NCBI RefSeq assembly: GCF_900103225.1 | Contig: NZ_FNJH01000001.1 | Coordinates: 1,393,533 to 1,457,532, forward strand | Length of the DNA: 64,000 nt | Direction: 5' to 3' | Source: Pseudomonas congelans | GTDB lineage: Bacteria; Pseudomonadota; Gammaproteobacteria; Pseudomonadales; Pseudomonadaceae | Part shown: piece after piece, positions 35,885-44,579 of the stretch | Layout: each line of letters opens with the position of its first letter | How positions within the stretch are numbered: position 1 is the first letter of the stretch | Made by a program: the position numbers and the translations under genes | Notes under the pieces: model-generated | The model's database searches: none | What the model was told of the DNA's origin: nothing | Seen by the model: only the letters and a program-made list of their open reading frames with translations

Positions 35885-36184
35885 ATGAAGGTCTGTCTAG
35901 TGCAATCCGGCGGTTTTGCAGGTGCAGTCAAACGCTGTGAAGTCGATACAGCCACCCTTGAACAGCCCGAAGCCGAGCAGTTGCAGAGGCTGGTGAGCGA
36001 TAGCGGCCTGAACCAGTCCAGCAGTGCTTTCAATGATGAAGCGCGGGACCTGAATCAGTACGAAATCACCATCGAGGATGACGCCAGGGAAATCTGCCTG
36101 ACGTTCGACGAACACAACGTGCCTGCATCTGCCCGCCAGTTGCTCGGCTTTCTCAAGCAACGCGTCAAACCCGGCAAGCTCTGA
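35885..36184 (+). CDS. Emfourin-type protealysin inhibitor
   Basis: A 99-residue protein beginning MKVCLVQSGGFAGAVKRCEV, with the RSGGFAG-type N-terminus of emfourin (M4in), the slow tight-binding protealysin inhibitor. It starts 42 bases after the protease stop with AAAGGTG upstream, so it is cotranscribed. It presumably blocks premature activity in the cytoplasm. Identification rests on the N-terminal motif, size and operon position. Confidence 0.85.
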   Translation: MKVCLVQSGGFAGAVKRCEVDTATLEQPEAEQLQRLVSDSGLNQSSSAFNDEARDLNQYEITIEDDAREICLTFDEHNVPASARQLLGFLKQRVKPGKL

Positions 36185-36440
36185 GACAGGCTTTTGCCAA
36201 AGGACTCTGGCAGCAGCGATGCCCTTTCGTCGACAGATGGAGGGTATCGCTGCTACCGGATTCGCCACCATCCTCCGCGCATGGAATAATGGCGCAGTGA
36301 CATGTGAACCACCCGGAACCCTGGCGGTCAATGATTTGTACCGATCCGCTAGCGCTGACCGTACAAAAAAAACGCTTCACGCTGCCATTAACGAGGTATC
36401 TTTTCGTGCCGCGCGTTCTTACCTCCTTACCTCTGCATCA

Positions 36441-37079
36441 ATGGCGTCGATGAGCACTGTGCATCCTATCGAACACTCTTCAGGCCTGATCATCTGTGAG
36501 CACTGCGACTCGCTCTACGAAGCCCATCCTCTGCAGCCCGGCGAGGCAGCATTCTGCCTTCGCTGCGAGGCACTGCTCGGTCGTGGCCATCGAGTCACGA
36601 TAGAACAGCTGCTCGCGTTGACCATCGCCGCAGCCATGCTTTTCGTATTCGCCAATCTGTTCCCGGTCATCAGCATCAATATGAAGGGCCTGTCCAACGA
36701 GGTCACACTCTGGCAGTCGGTCGAAGCCCTCGCTCAAGGGCGGATCACGATCATTGCCCTGGTGGCCGGCCTGTCGATCATTTTTGCCCCGCTGTTGCAG
36801 ATCGTCCTGCTGTTCTGGGTGCTGGTACATGCGCACAAGGGCATCGTCGCACCCGGCTTCAGAACCTGCATGCGCGCCCTCGAGCACTTGCGCCCATGGA
36901 GCATGCTCGAAGTGTGCATGCTCGGCATTCTGGTAGCGATCATCAAACTGTCCGGGATGCTCGACGTACACCCCGGCGTCGGACTCTGGGCCATGGCCAT
37001 GCTGATGGTGCTGATCCTGCTGATCGCCAACAAGGATATCCGCCGGCTGTGGGATGAACTGGGAGTGCAGCCGCAATGA
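36441..37079 (+). CDS. pqiA: PqiA-type membrane protein (first of two)
   Basis: A 212-residue PqiA domain protein with a zinc-ribbon-like start (CEHCDSLYEAHPLQPGE ... FCLRCEALLG) and four membrane segments. Pqi proteins are part of an envelope lipid-transport system that is induced by paraquat and membrane stress in E. coli. In this genus the two halves of E. coli PqiA are separate genes. ATG 36441 or 36450 are both possible. Its stop overlaps the next pqiA start (ATGA). Confidence 0.9.
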   Translation: MASMSTVHPIEHSSGLIICEHCDSLYEAHPLQPGEAAFCLRCEALLGRGHRVTIEQLLALTIAAAMLFVFANLFPVISINMKGLSNEVTLWQSVEALAQGRITIIALVAGLSIIFAPLLQIVLLFWVLVHAHKGIVAPGFRTCMRALEHLRPWSMLEVCMLGILVAIIKLSGMLDVHPGVGLWAMAMLMVLILLIANKDIRRLWDELGVQPQ

Positions 37080-37690
37080 ACGGCATCCCCTTCGCCCATG
37101 AACACAAGCTGTGCCTGTGCCACACCTGCGGTTACGCCTGCCAGGAGGACGCTACGCGTTGTCCGCGCTGTGACTCTCCGGTACACAGGCGCAAGCCCAA
37201 CAGCATCAGTCGCACCTGGGCCTATCTGATTGCCGCGCTGATTTTCTATATCCCGGCCAACGTACTGCCGGTGATGTACACCAACCTGCTGGGCAACCGC
37301 AGCGAAAGCACGATCATGAGCGGCGTCATCGAGTTTTTCGAAAGCGGCTCCTGGGACATCGCCATCCTGATTTTCGTCGCCAGTGTTCTGGTGCCATGCA
37401 TCAAGTTTCTGGTGCTGGGCATGCTGCTGATCACCTGCCAGCGTCGTAGCACCTGGGCCATGCGCGAGCGCGCGCGCCTGTACCGCTTCATCGAACTGAT
37501 CGGTTACTGGTCGATGCTCGATGTGCTGGTTGTGGCCCTTGTGGCGTCTCTTGTTCAGTTTCGTGAGCTCAGCACCATCGAGCCGCGAATCGGTATTCTG
37601 TTTTTTGGCTTGGTAGTGGTGATGACGATGTTCGCCGCCATGAGTTTCGATCCCCGGCTTATCTGGGACGCAGAGGTTGAAGATGTCTGA
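37076..37690 (+). CDS. pqiA: PqiA-type membrane protein (second of two)
   Basis: A 204-residue PqiA domain protein: two CxxC pairs (CHTCGYAC, CPRCDSP), then four membrane segments (LIAALIFYIPANVLPVMY first). It starts in an ATGA overlap with the previous gene and overlaps pqiB by 8 bases, so all four pqi genes are one translation-coupled operon. Confidence 0.92.
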   Translation: MNGIPFAHEHKLCLCHTCGYACQEDATRCPRCDSPVHRRKPNSISRTWAYLIAALIFYIPANVLPVMYTNLLGNRSESTIMSGVIEFFESGSWDIAILIFVASVLVPCIKFLVLGMLLITCQRRSTWAMRERARLYRFIELIGYWSMLDVLVVALVASLVQFRELSTIEPRIGILFFGLVVVMTMFAAMSFDPRLIWDAEVEDV

Positions 37691-39362
37691 CAGTACCCTC
37701 CCCCCGCCTGCTTCAGTGCCACGCCCTGAAGTCAAACGTCGTCGCCTGCGTGTCTCGCTGATCTGGCTGGTGCCGATCGTTGCCGCGATCATTGGCATAT
37801 CCATGGCCTTGCATGACTGGATGAACATCGGCCCCAGAATCACTGTCAGCTTCCTGACAGCCGAGGGTCTGGAAGCCAACAAGACCCAGGTCAAATACAA
37901 GAACGTGGTCATCGGCATGGTCACGGATATCAGCCTCAGTGACGACCGCACGCATGTGCTGGCCAACATCGAGCTGAACACCAGTGCCGCACCGTTTACG
38001 CGGGTCGACAGCCAGTTCTGGGTGGTGCGCCCACGCATCGGCGCACATGGGGTATCGGGTGTGGATACGCTGCTTTCGGGTGCCTTCATCGGCGCCGATG
38101 CGGGCAGTTCCGAGGAAACCAAGACCAGCTTCACCGGCCTGGAAACGCCGCCGCCGGTGACCTTCGGCGAAAAAGGCAAGCGCTTCACGCTGCACACTGA
38201 CGATCTGGGCTCGCTGGACATCGGCTCACCGATCTACTTCCGCCGCATTCAGGTCGGTCAGGTAGTGGCCTATGACCTGTCCAAGGACGGCCGCGGCGTC
38301 GACATCCAGATTTTCATCAATGCTCCGAACGATCAGTACATCACCACTGACACACGCTTCTGGAACGCCAGCGGTGTCGACATCACCGTCGGCGCCTCAG
38401 GGGTCAAGGTCAATACGCAGTCCCTGACCTCGATCATTTCCGGTGGTATCGCCTTTCGCGAGCCGAACTGGAGCCCGGACTCGAAGCCGGCGGACGAGAA
38501 CGCAGAATTCAAGATATTCGATGACCAGACCACGGCGATGGCACCTCCCGACGGCGAGCCACGCTACATCCGCATGCGTTTCAATCAATCGCTTCGCGGT
38601 CTGACGGTCAATGCGGCGGTAGACTTCCTCGGCGTCAACATCGGCAAAGTGGTATCGGTCGACCTGGATTACGACCCAGCCACCAAGACTTTCCCCGGTA
38701 TCGTTGGCGCAGTGATCTATCCCAAGCGCCTGGGCGCGGCCGAGTCCAAGCTCAAGGAACTCGGCGGCTCGGGTGATGAAGAAGAACAGTCTGCCCGGGT
38801 ATTGGGCGCCTTCGTGGCCAATGGTCTTCGTGCCCAGGTGCGTAACGGCAACCTGCTGACCGGTCAGTTGTACATTGCCATGGAGTTCGATCCAAAGGCA
38901 CCGAAGGTAGCGTTCAACGCCAAGGCCCGACCGCTGGAAATTCCGACGGTGCCGGGCAGCTTCGACAAGCTGCAGGAGCAATTGCAGGCCTTCGTCGAGA
39001 AACTCAGCAACCTGCCGATCGACCAGCTGGCGGGCAACCTCAACGGCACCCTCAGCGAGTTGCAGAAAACCCTCAAGCAAGTCAACAGCAGCGTGTTGCC
39101 GCAGATGCGTGGCACCTTGCAGCAGGCCGAGAAAACCCTGGGGACTGCAAACGACTCGTTCGCCGAAGATTCACCCGCGCGTCAGCAACTGGGCCAGGCC
39201 ATGGATGAAGTGCAACGTACCGCACGTTCGGTACGGGTCCTGACCGACTTCCTCAGCCGCCACCCGGAATCGCTGATTCGCGGCCGCACGGGCGACGCAG
39301 CGCCACGTTCGTTCAACGCCCCGTCCTCGTCCCGAGCCATTGATCCGGAGCCAAAACAATGA
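37683..39362 (+). CDS. pqiB: PqiB, MCE-domain envelope transport protein
   Basis: A 559-residue protein with one N-terminal membrane anchor (LIWLVPIVAAIIGISMAL) and three MlaD/MCE domains (about 47-140, 162-225, 290-400), followed by a coiled-coil tail (ELQKTLKQVNSSVLPQMRGT). PqiB hexamers form a tunnel or syringe across the periplasm for phospholipid movement (E. coli knowledge). ATG 37683 is chosen over TTG 37677. Confidence 0.95.
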   Translation: MSDSTLPPPASVPRPEVKRRRLRVSLIWLVPIVAAIIGISMALHDWMNIGPRITVSFLTAEGLEANKTQVKYKNVVIGMVTDISLSDDRTHVLANIELNTSAAPFTRVDSQFWVVRPRIGAHGVSGVDTLLSGAFIGADAGSSEETKTSFTGLETPPPVTFGEKGKRFTLHTDDLGSLDIGSPIYFRRIQVGQVVAYDLSKDGRGVDIQIFINAPNDQYITTDTRFWNASGVDITVGASGVKVNTQSLTSIISGGIAFREPNWSPDSKPADENAEFKIFDDQTTAMAPPDGEPRYIRMRFNQSLRGLTVNAAVDFLGVNIGKVVSVDLDYDPATKTFPGIVGAVIYPKRLGAAESKLKELGGSGDEEEQSARVLGAFVANGLRAQVRNGNLLTGQLYIAMEFDPKAPKVAFNAKARPLEIPTVPGSFDKLQEQLQAFVEKLSNLPIDQLAGNLNGTLSELQKTLKQVNSSVLPQMRGTLQQAEKTLGTANDSFAEDSPARQQLGQAMDEVQRTARSVRVLTDFLSRHPESLIRGRTGDAAPRSFNAPSSSRAIDPEPKQ

Positions 39363-39982
39363 CCTTGCGCCTGAAACTGATGGTACTTGCCGCAGCACTG
39401 GGCCTGGGTGCCTGCACATCGACGCAGACCCACTACTACACGCTGATCGCGCCGATGGGCGCGACCAGCACTGCCGCCAGCAAACCCATGCCGTTCCAGT
39501 TCGAAATGCTGCCGGTGATCATGCCGGTGCAGGTCGACCAGCCACCGCTGGTGGTTCGCCAGGGCAACGGCAGCCTGGCGATTCTGGACACCGAACGCTG
39601 GGGTTCCCCCCTGGGCGACGAGTTCCACGATGCGCTGACCCCGCAGCTGGAGCGCCGCTTCGGCAGCCGCGACATGGCCGGTTTGCCAAAGAACAGCGAT
39701 CAGCCAACGCTGTCGATCCGTACGGACGTAAGGCGCTTCGAGTCGATGCCCGGCAACTACGCGCTCATTGATGTGGTATGGACACTCGGGCTTCGCGATG
39801 CCGGTGCCACGGCGGGTAGCAAGCGGCAGAGCCTGACCTGCAGCAGCGTGATCCGCGAGCAGGCCGGTGAAGGCATGGAAAATCTCATCATTGCCCATCA
39901 GAAAGCGGTGGCCCAGTTAGCCGACAAGATCGCCGCCACGGCCTCGAGCTGGACCGCACAGCGCTCCTCGCGCTGCCTATAA
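39359..39982 (+). CDS. pqiC: PqiC-type outer-membrane lipoprotein
   Basis: A 207-residue lipoprotein: signal peptide with lipobox GLGAC (Cys about 19) and an ABC-transport auxiliary lipoprotein domain (HYYTLIAPM; VVRQGNGSLAILDTERWGSP). PqiC ties the PqiB tunnel to the outer membrane. It starts in an ATGA overlap with pqiB and is last in the operon, before a strong terminator. Confidence 0.93.
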   Translation: MTLRLKLMVLAAALGLGACTSTQTHYYTLIAPMGATSTAASKPMPFQFEMLPVIMPVQVDQPPLVVRQGNGSLAILDTERWGSPLGDEFHDALTPQLERRFGSRDMAGLPKNSDQPTLSIRTDVRRFESMPGNYALIDVVWTLGLRDAGATAGSKRQSLTCSSVIREQAGEGMENLIIAHQKAVAQLADKIAATASSWTAQRSSRCL

Positions 39983-39988
39983 GCCTGT

Positions 39989-40019
39989 CGGGAGGTCTGC
40001 GCAAAAGACCTCCCGTTTT
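39989..40019 (+). terminator. Terminator of the pqi operon
   Basis: CGGGAGGTCT / AGACCTCCCG, a perfect 10-bp stem with a 7-base loop followed by TTTTC. Confidence 0.88.
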
Positions 40020-40264
40020 CAACGCCTTCAGCCTGAAACCGTTGTGCCAGCCACTTGGACGTCGTTGCTCAAAGCGTTCAATTCGGTACAAAGTGTATCA
40101 CCCTGCCGGATTCCTACGTACACTCTGCCATCTGTCTGGCACGTTAGTACCTGATCGAACTGAACACGCAACCTCTCGCCTTCGTCGGGATGTCTGATCA
40201 GTCGACGCCAGAGACGCTTGTTAACCCCGACTGTAGCGGTGCACAGTTTATCGAGGACAAACGG

Positions 40265-40714
40265 ATGACAGGGATCGGACCGCGGCTTAAAAAGGAACGT
40301 TTGCGCCTCAAACTTTCGCAAAGTGCGCTGGGCGCGATAGGTGGCGTGGAAACCAACGCTCAGGGCAACTACGAAAATGGCGTCCGCTCTCCCCGTGCGG
40401 ATTATCTGTCCAGCATTTTCGATGCCGGAGTGGATGTTGCCTATGTGGTCACCGGCCTCAGTGCTACGCGCATTGTCCCCGCTGTCATAACAACGGACAG
40501 TCAGCGCAGCGCCCCGCTCAACCGCGTCGTCGAACGCTTGCACGGCAACCTGCACGATGTGACCCAGAACCTGTACCACTTCACCCGCCTGATCGAATCG
40601 AACGCAGGCGCTGGCCAAGTGGACAGCAATCAGCTGGAAAACATCAAGAACGACGCCGAAGCGATCACCGTCGCCACCGTCCGGCTGATCTACATGACGT
40701 CGCGAATCAAGTAA
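40265..40714 (+). CDS. XRE-family (HTH_3) transcriptional regulator
   Basis: A 149-residue protein. The HTH covers GPRLKKERLRLKLSQSALGA to ANYENGVRSP-like sequence (QGNYENGVRSPRADYLSSI), a Cro/CI-type fold; the C-terminal ~75 residues are helical with no known domain. ATG 40265 is chosen because GAGGAC lies 8 bases upstream; the frame is open to 40190 without a good ribosome-binding site. It resembles phage-type regulators but no phage genes are near. Target unknown. Confidence 0.85.
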   Translation: MTGIGPRLKKERLRLKLSQSALGAIGGVETNAQGNYENGVRSPRADYLSSIFDAGVDVAYVVTGLSATRIVPAVITTDSQRSAPLNRVVERLHGNLHDVTQNLYHFTRLIESNAGAGQVDSNQLENIKNDAEAITVATVRLIYMTSRIK

Positions 40715-40747
40715 CTCGCACGTATCGCGTGCCGCCAAGGCGGCTCA

Positions 40748-41656
40748 TTACGCCGGAAACGCCTTGTCCCTGAGTTTGTCCATCACCAGCGCAATGAATG
40801 CCGACACCGCGGGCGGCAGATGCTGTCGGCTGGGGTAAAGCACATGCAGACCATGGCTGGTGCGCTGGTACTGCGTCAGTACCGGTACCAGTCGGCCATC
40901 CTGCAGATCCGAGCGGATCAGCGTCGCGGGCAACAACGCGATACCGAGCCCGGCAAGGGTCGCTTTGCGCAACGCCTGCGCGGTGTTGGCATTGAACCGG
41001 CTGGCAATGTGCACCTCATGCATCTTCGCGTCCGGCCCGAGCAGCCGCCAGGCAGTGACGCCACCGCGATGCGCGGCGCTGACACAGTAATGACTGTGCA
41101 GGCTCTGCAAGGAATCAGGCATGCCATAAGCGGCAATATAAGCCGGACTGGCGACCATCGTGTCATGGCCTTCATCAATCAGTTGCCGCCCTACGTACCC
41201 AGAGTCCTGCAAAGGGCCACCCCGAAAGGCGATGTCCAGCCGGTCAGCGATCAGGTCAGCGTGATCATCACTGAGCACGAACTCCAGTTGAACACGCGGG
41301 TAAAGGGCGAGAAAACCGGCTACCCAGTCCATCGAGAAAAAGTCGAAGAAATCTGCCATCGCAGCGATACGCACCAGGCCGCCCGGCTCATCACGCCCTG
41401 AAGCAAGCTGTTCTGCGGCTTCCATCACCCCGTCGACGGCACCCACGCAGCGGCCGTAGAAATCCTCTCCGGCCTGAGTGAGCACCAGCTTGCGCGTTGA
41501 GCGCTGCAACAAGCGAGTGTCCAGTTGCATTTCCAGTTGCTGAACCCTGCGGCTGACCGTATTGGACGGCATGCCCAAGTGCCTTGCTGCCTGGGCAAAA
41601 CTGCCGCTGCGCACTACCTGCACGAACAGCGCAACATCGTTGAGATCGAAGGTCAC
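40748..41656 (-). CDS. LysR family transcriptional regulator
   Basis: A 302-residue LysR protein with the N-terminal wHTH (FVQVVRSGSFAQAARHLGMP through SNTVSRRVQQLE) and a substrate-binding domain of the CrgA/DmlR subtype. It is divergent from the pirin gene 112 bases away and probably controls it. Confidence 0.94.
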   Translation of the reverse strand: MTFDLNDVALFVQVVRSGSFAQAARHLGMPSNTVSRRVQQLEMQLDTRLLQRSTRKLVLTQAGEDFYGRCVGAVDGVMEAAEQLASGRDEPGGLVRIAAMADFFDFFSMDWVAGFLALYPRVQLEFVLSDDHADLIADRLDIAFRGGPLQDSGYVGRQLIDEGHDTMVASPAYIAAYGMPDSLQSLHSHYCVSAAHRGGVTAWRLLGPDAKMHEVHIASRFNANTAQALRKATLAGLGIALLPATLIRSDLQDGRLVPVLTQYQRTSHGLHVLYPSRQHLPPAVSAFIALVMDKLRDKAFPA

Positions 41657-41768
41657 GCCCGTATTCCTCGTATTTATGGATCAGTCCAAGCCAACTATAC
41701 CGGCTAATCAAGCAATCGATTGACGCTTATTCTTTGCGCTCAGGCATCAAGGCCCAGAGGAGAACGCC

Positions 41769-42605
41769 ATGAACAGCATCGTCAGCATTCGGCCACGCGC
41801 CATCGTCCATCGCACGACCGGCAGAACCCGCGGGCCGATCACCCGACTGGTGAGCCCGGGCGATCTGGGTCAATTACTGAAGCCTTTCGTGTTTCTCGAT
41901 CGAATCGGCTTCACGTCCGAGCCGGGGAAAACGGGATTCGGCATGCACCCGCATTCGGGTATCGCTACGCTGACCTACATGATCGAAGGCGAACTCGCCT
42001 ATGAAGACACCACCGGCAAATCCGGAATACTGCCCAGCGGCGGTGTGGAATGGATGAGCGCCGGCAATGGCGTCTGGCATGATGCCCAGCCAATAAGCGG
42101 TTCGGCTGTCAGGGGCTTTCAGCTATGGGTCGCGCTGCCCGCTGCGCAGGAGAACGGCCCTGCGCAAAGCGTTTACCTGTCGGCAGCGCAGGTTGCGCAA
42201 CAAGGCCCGGCAAAAGTGCTACTGGGACGCTACGGCAACTCACAAAGCAGCCTGCCGGCGCCGGAAGGCATGAATTATCTGGCCGTACAGCTCAAAGATG
42301 GCGAGCACTGGCGCTACACGCCGCCCGCTGGTCACACCGTGGGCTGGCTGGCAGTCAACACTGGACAGCTCGACGCAGGCGGTCCGGTCGATGCGGGTGA
42401 GCTTGTGATTTTCGAGGACTCGGATCGCCCCATCGACATCGTCGCCAAGGGTGATACCCACTTCGTGCTGGGATCGGCAGTCAAGCATCCGCACGACCTG
42501 GTCACAGGTTACTACTCGGTACACACCAGCAAAGCCGCACTCATTCAGGGTGAGCTGGAGATAGAACGCATTGGCGCACTGTTGCGCGAGGAAGGCAGGC
42601 TCTGA
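41769..42605 (+). CDS. Pirin family protein
   Basis: A 278-residue bicupin. The N-terminal metal-binding cupin shows GMHPHSGIATLTYMIEGEL (His pair) and AGNGVWHDAQP (His), and the C-terminal pirin domain follows. Pirins are iron proteins, some with quercetin dioxygenase activity. It is divergent from a LysR regulator, which points to induction by a small aromatic or stress signal (inference). Confidence 0.93.
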   Translation: MNSIVSIRPRAIVHRTTGRTRGPITRLVSPGDLGQLLKPFVFLDRIGFTSEPGKTGFGMHPHSGIATLTYMIEGELAYEDTTGKSGILPSGGVEWMSAGNGVWHDAQPISGSAVRGFQLWVALPAAQENGPAQSVYLSAAQVAQQGPAKVLLGRYGNSQSSLPAPEGMNYLAVQLKDGEHWRYTPPAGHTVGWLAVNTGQLDAGGPVDAGELVIFEDSDRPIDIVAKGDTHFVLGSAVKHPHDLVTGYYSVHTSKAALIQGELEIERIGALLREEGRL

Positions 42606-42626
42606 TTGACCAGCAGCCTGTAAACA

Positions 42627-42653
42627 AACCCACCCGAAAACATCAGGTGGGTT
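42627..42653. terminator. Hairpin between convergent pirin and aldo/keto reductase genes
   Basis: AACCCACC (42627-42634) / GGTGGGTT (42646-42653) with an 11-base loop, placed between two convergent genes. T-runs are weak. Confidence 0.55.
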
Positions 42654-42670
42654 GCTCAACAGATATTCCC

Positions 42671-43534
42671 CTAAGCAACACTATCAAGCTCGGCCAGCAG
42701 CTCCGGTGCAATCACCAGCTCGCTGGCGGCAAGGTTTTCACGCAAATGAGCGATGGAGGACGTGCCCGGAATCAGCAGAATATTGGGCGCACGTTGCAGT
42801 AGCCAGGCCAGGGCGACACACAGCGGCGAGGCATTCAGGCCGGCGGCCACTCGAGTCAGGGTTTCCGATTGCAGGGGTGAAAATCCGCCCATGGGGAAGA
42901 ACGGGACATACGCAATGCCCTGCTCGCCCAGCTCTGCAATCAACGGCTCGTCGTGGCGGTGCGAAAGGTTGTAATGATTCTGCACGCAGACAATCTCGGC
43001 AATTCCCTGCGCCTGCCTGACTTGCCGGGCCGTGACGTTACTGACCCCGAGATGGCGGATCAAACCCTGGCGCTGCAACTCGGCCAGCACCGTCAACGGC
43101 TCCTCGATGGAACCTTCTGCGGGCGAATGCTGCTCGCCCCATGCCCGGAAGTTGACCACATCGAGCATCTCCAGCCCGAGGTTCTTCAGATTGTCGTGAA
43201 CCGCCGCGATCAACTGTGCCGGGCTGGATGCTGGATTCCATGAAGCATCCGCGCCGCGCACTGCGCCGACCTTGGTGACGATCAGCAGGTCATCCGCGTA
43301 AGGGTGCAGCGCTTCGCGAATCAGCGCATTAGTGACATGCGGGCCGTAAAAGTCTGCGGTATCGATATGGTTGACCCCCAGCGCGAGGGCTTCGCGCAAC
43401 ACGGCCAGGGCACCCTGCGGATCTTTAGCAGGACCGAACACCCCAGGCCCGGCCAGCTGCATCGCGCCATAGCCCATGCGGTTGACGCGATGGCTGCCCA
43501 ACAGGAATGTACCCGCCTTGTTTGCATGACTCAT
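42671..43534 (-). CDS. Aldo/keto reductase
   Basis: A 287-residue NADPH-dependent oxidoreductase of the AKR superfamily. Catalytic Asp and Tyr are in HIDTADFYGPHVTN, the Lys in LIVTKVGA, and the C-terminal nucleotide-binding SSIAHLRENL follows LIPGT. ATG 43534 has AAGGGG ahead and begins MSHANKAGTFLLG; the frame is open further upstream. It is divergent from a LysR regulator. Confidence 0.93.
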   Translation of the reverse strand: MSHANKAGTFLLGSHRVNRMGYGAMQLAGPGVFGPAKDPQGALAVLREALALGVNHIDTADFYGPHVTNALIREALHPYADDLLIVTKVGAVRGADASWNPASSPAQLIAAVHDNLKNLGLEMLDVVNFRAWGEQHSPAEGSIEEPLTVLAELQRQGLIRHLGVSNVTARQVRQAQGIAEIVCVQNHYNLSHRHDEPLIAELGEQGIAYVPFFPMGGFSPLQSETLTRVAAGLNASPLCVALAWLLQRAPNILLIPGTSSIAHLRENLAASELVIAPELLAELDSVA

Positions 43535-43659
43535 TTCGTGCCCCTTGATCCGATGTGTGTTCCTCACTATAGGCATTGAGCACTGTATTGATAATCAGGC
43601 GTAATCGGCACAACCTGTACGCCTGATCGAACACTGAGCAGAGCAATGGGGCCACGACA

Positions 43660-44556
43660 ATGACTACCGATATTCAAGACCTGCTGGCCTTCGTCGCCGT
43701 GGTCAACGCCAGAGGCTTTCGCGAGGCCGCGCGGCTCAGCGGCAAATCCGCCTCCAGCCTCAGCGACGCCATTCGCCGTATGGAATCGCGACTTGGGGTA
43801 CGGCTGCTGAACCGCACCACGCGCAGCGTGGCTCCGACAGAGGCTGGCGCCAAGCTTATGGAGCGTATCGTGCCTGCGCTGGGCGAAGTGGAGGCTGCCC
43901 TGGATGTGGTCAATGACTTTCGCGATCGCCCCTCGGGCACTCTCAGGCTGAACGTTCCGGTCAGCGCCGCCCGGCTGGTGCTGCCGTCGATCATCACGCC
44001 GTTCCTGCAGACCTACCCCGACATCCGTCTGGAGGTGGTTACCGAAGAAAGCTTTGTCGACATGCTTGCCGCCGGGTGTGATGCCGGCATTCGCTACGAC
44101 GAGCGCCTCGAGCAGGACATGATCGCGGTGCCCATCGGCCCGAGGTTCCAGCGTTTTGCAACGGCTGCGTCACCGGCCTATCTGCAGGCCAGAGGGCGCC
44201 CCGAGCACCCGCGAGATCTGCTCGCGCATGCCTGTCTGCGAGGAAAATTCCCCAGCGGGGTCATACCGCTGTGGGAATACGAGCGAGACGGCGAAACCGT
44301 CAAGCTTGACCCGACAGGCCCTCTCACCGTCAGGATAGGCGGTGCGTTCGATCTGACTGTGCAGGCCGCCATCGACGGGCTGGGCGTTGTTCATCTGTTC
44401 GAGGACTGGCTACGCCCTCACCTGGACAGCGGCGCACTGGAACCGATACTCGAACCCTGGTGGCAGCGCTTCACCGGGCCGTATCTGTACTACCCGGGGC
44501 GCCGCTACCTGCCCTCACCGCTGAGGGCTTTCATCGACTTTATCAATGCACGCTGA
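43660..44556 (+). CDS. LysR family transcriptional regulator
   Basis: A 298-residue LysR protein: HTH in FREAARLSGKSASSLSDAIR with RLLNRTTRSVAPTEAG after it, and a C-terminal effector domain. It is divergent from the aldo/keto reductase and probably regulates it. Convergent with the symporter gene. Confidence 0.94.
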   Translation: MTTDIQDLLAFVAVVNARGFREAARLSGKSASSLSDAIRRMESRLGVRLLNRTTRSVAPTEAGAKLMERIVPALGEVEAALDVVNDFRDRPSGTLRLNVPVSAARLVLPSIITPFLQTYPDIRLEVVTEESFVDMLAAGCDAGIRYDERLEQDMIAVPIGPRFQRFATAASPAYLQARGRPEHPRDLLAHACLRGKFPSGVIPLWEYERDGETVKLDPTGPLTVRIGGAFDLTVQAAIDGLGVVHLFEDWLRPHLDSGALEPILEPWWQRFTGPYLYYPGRRYLPSPLRAFIDFINAR

Positions 44557-44579
44557 GCCACATCAGAACACAGGCGGCA

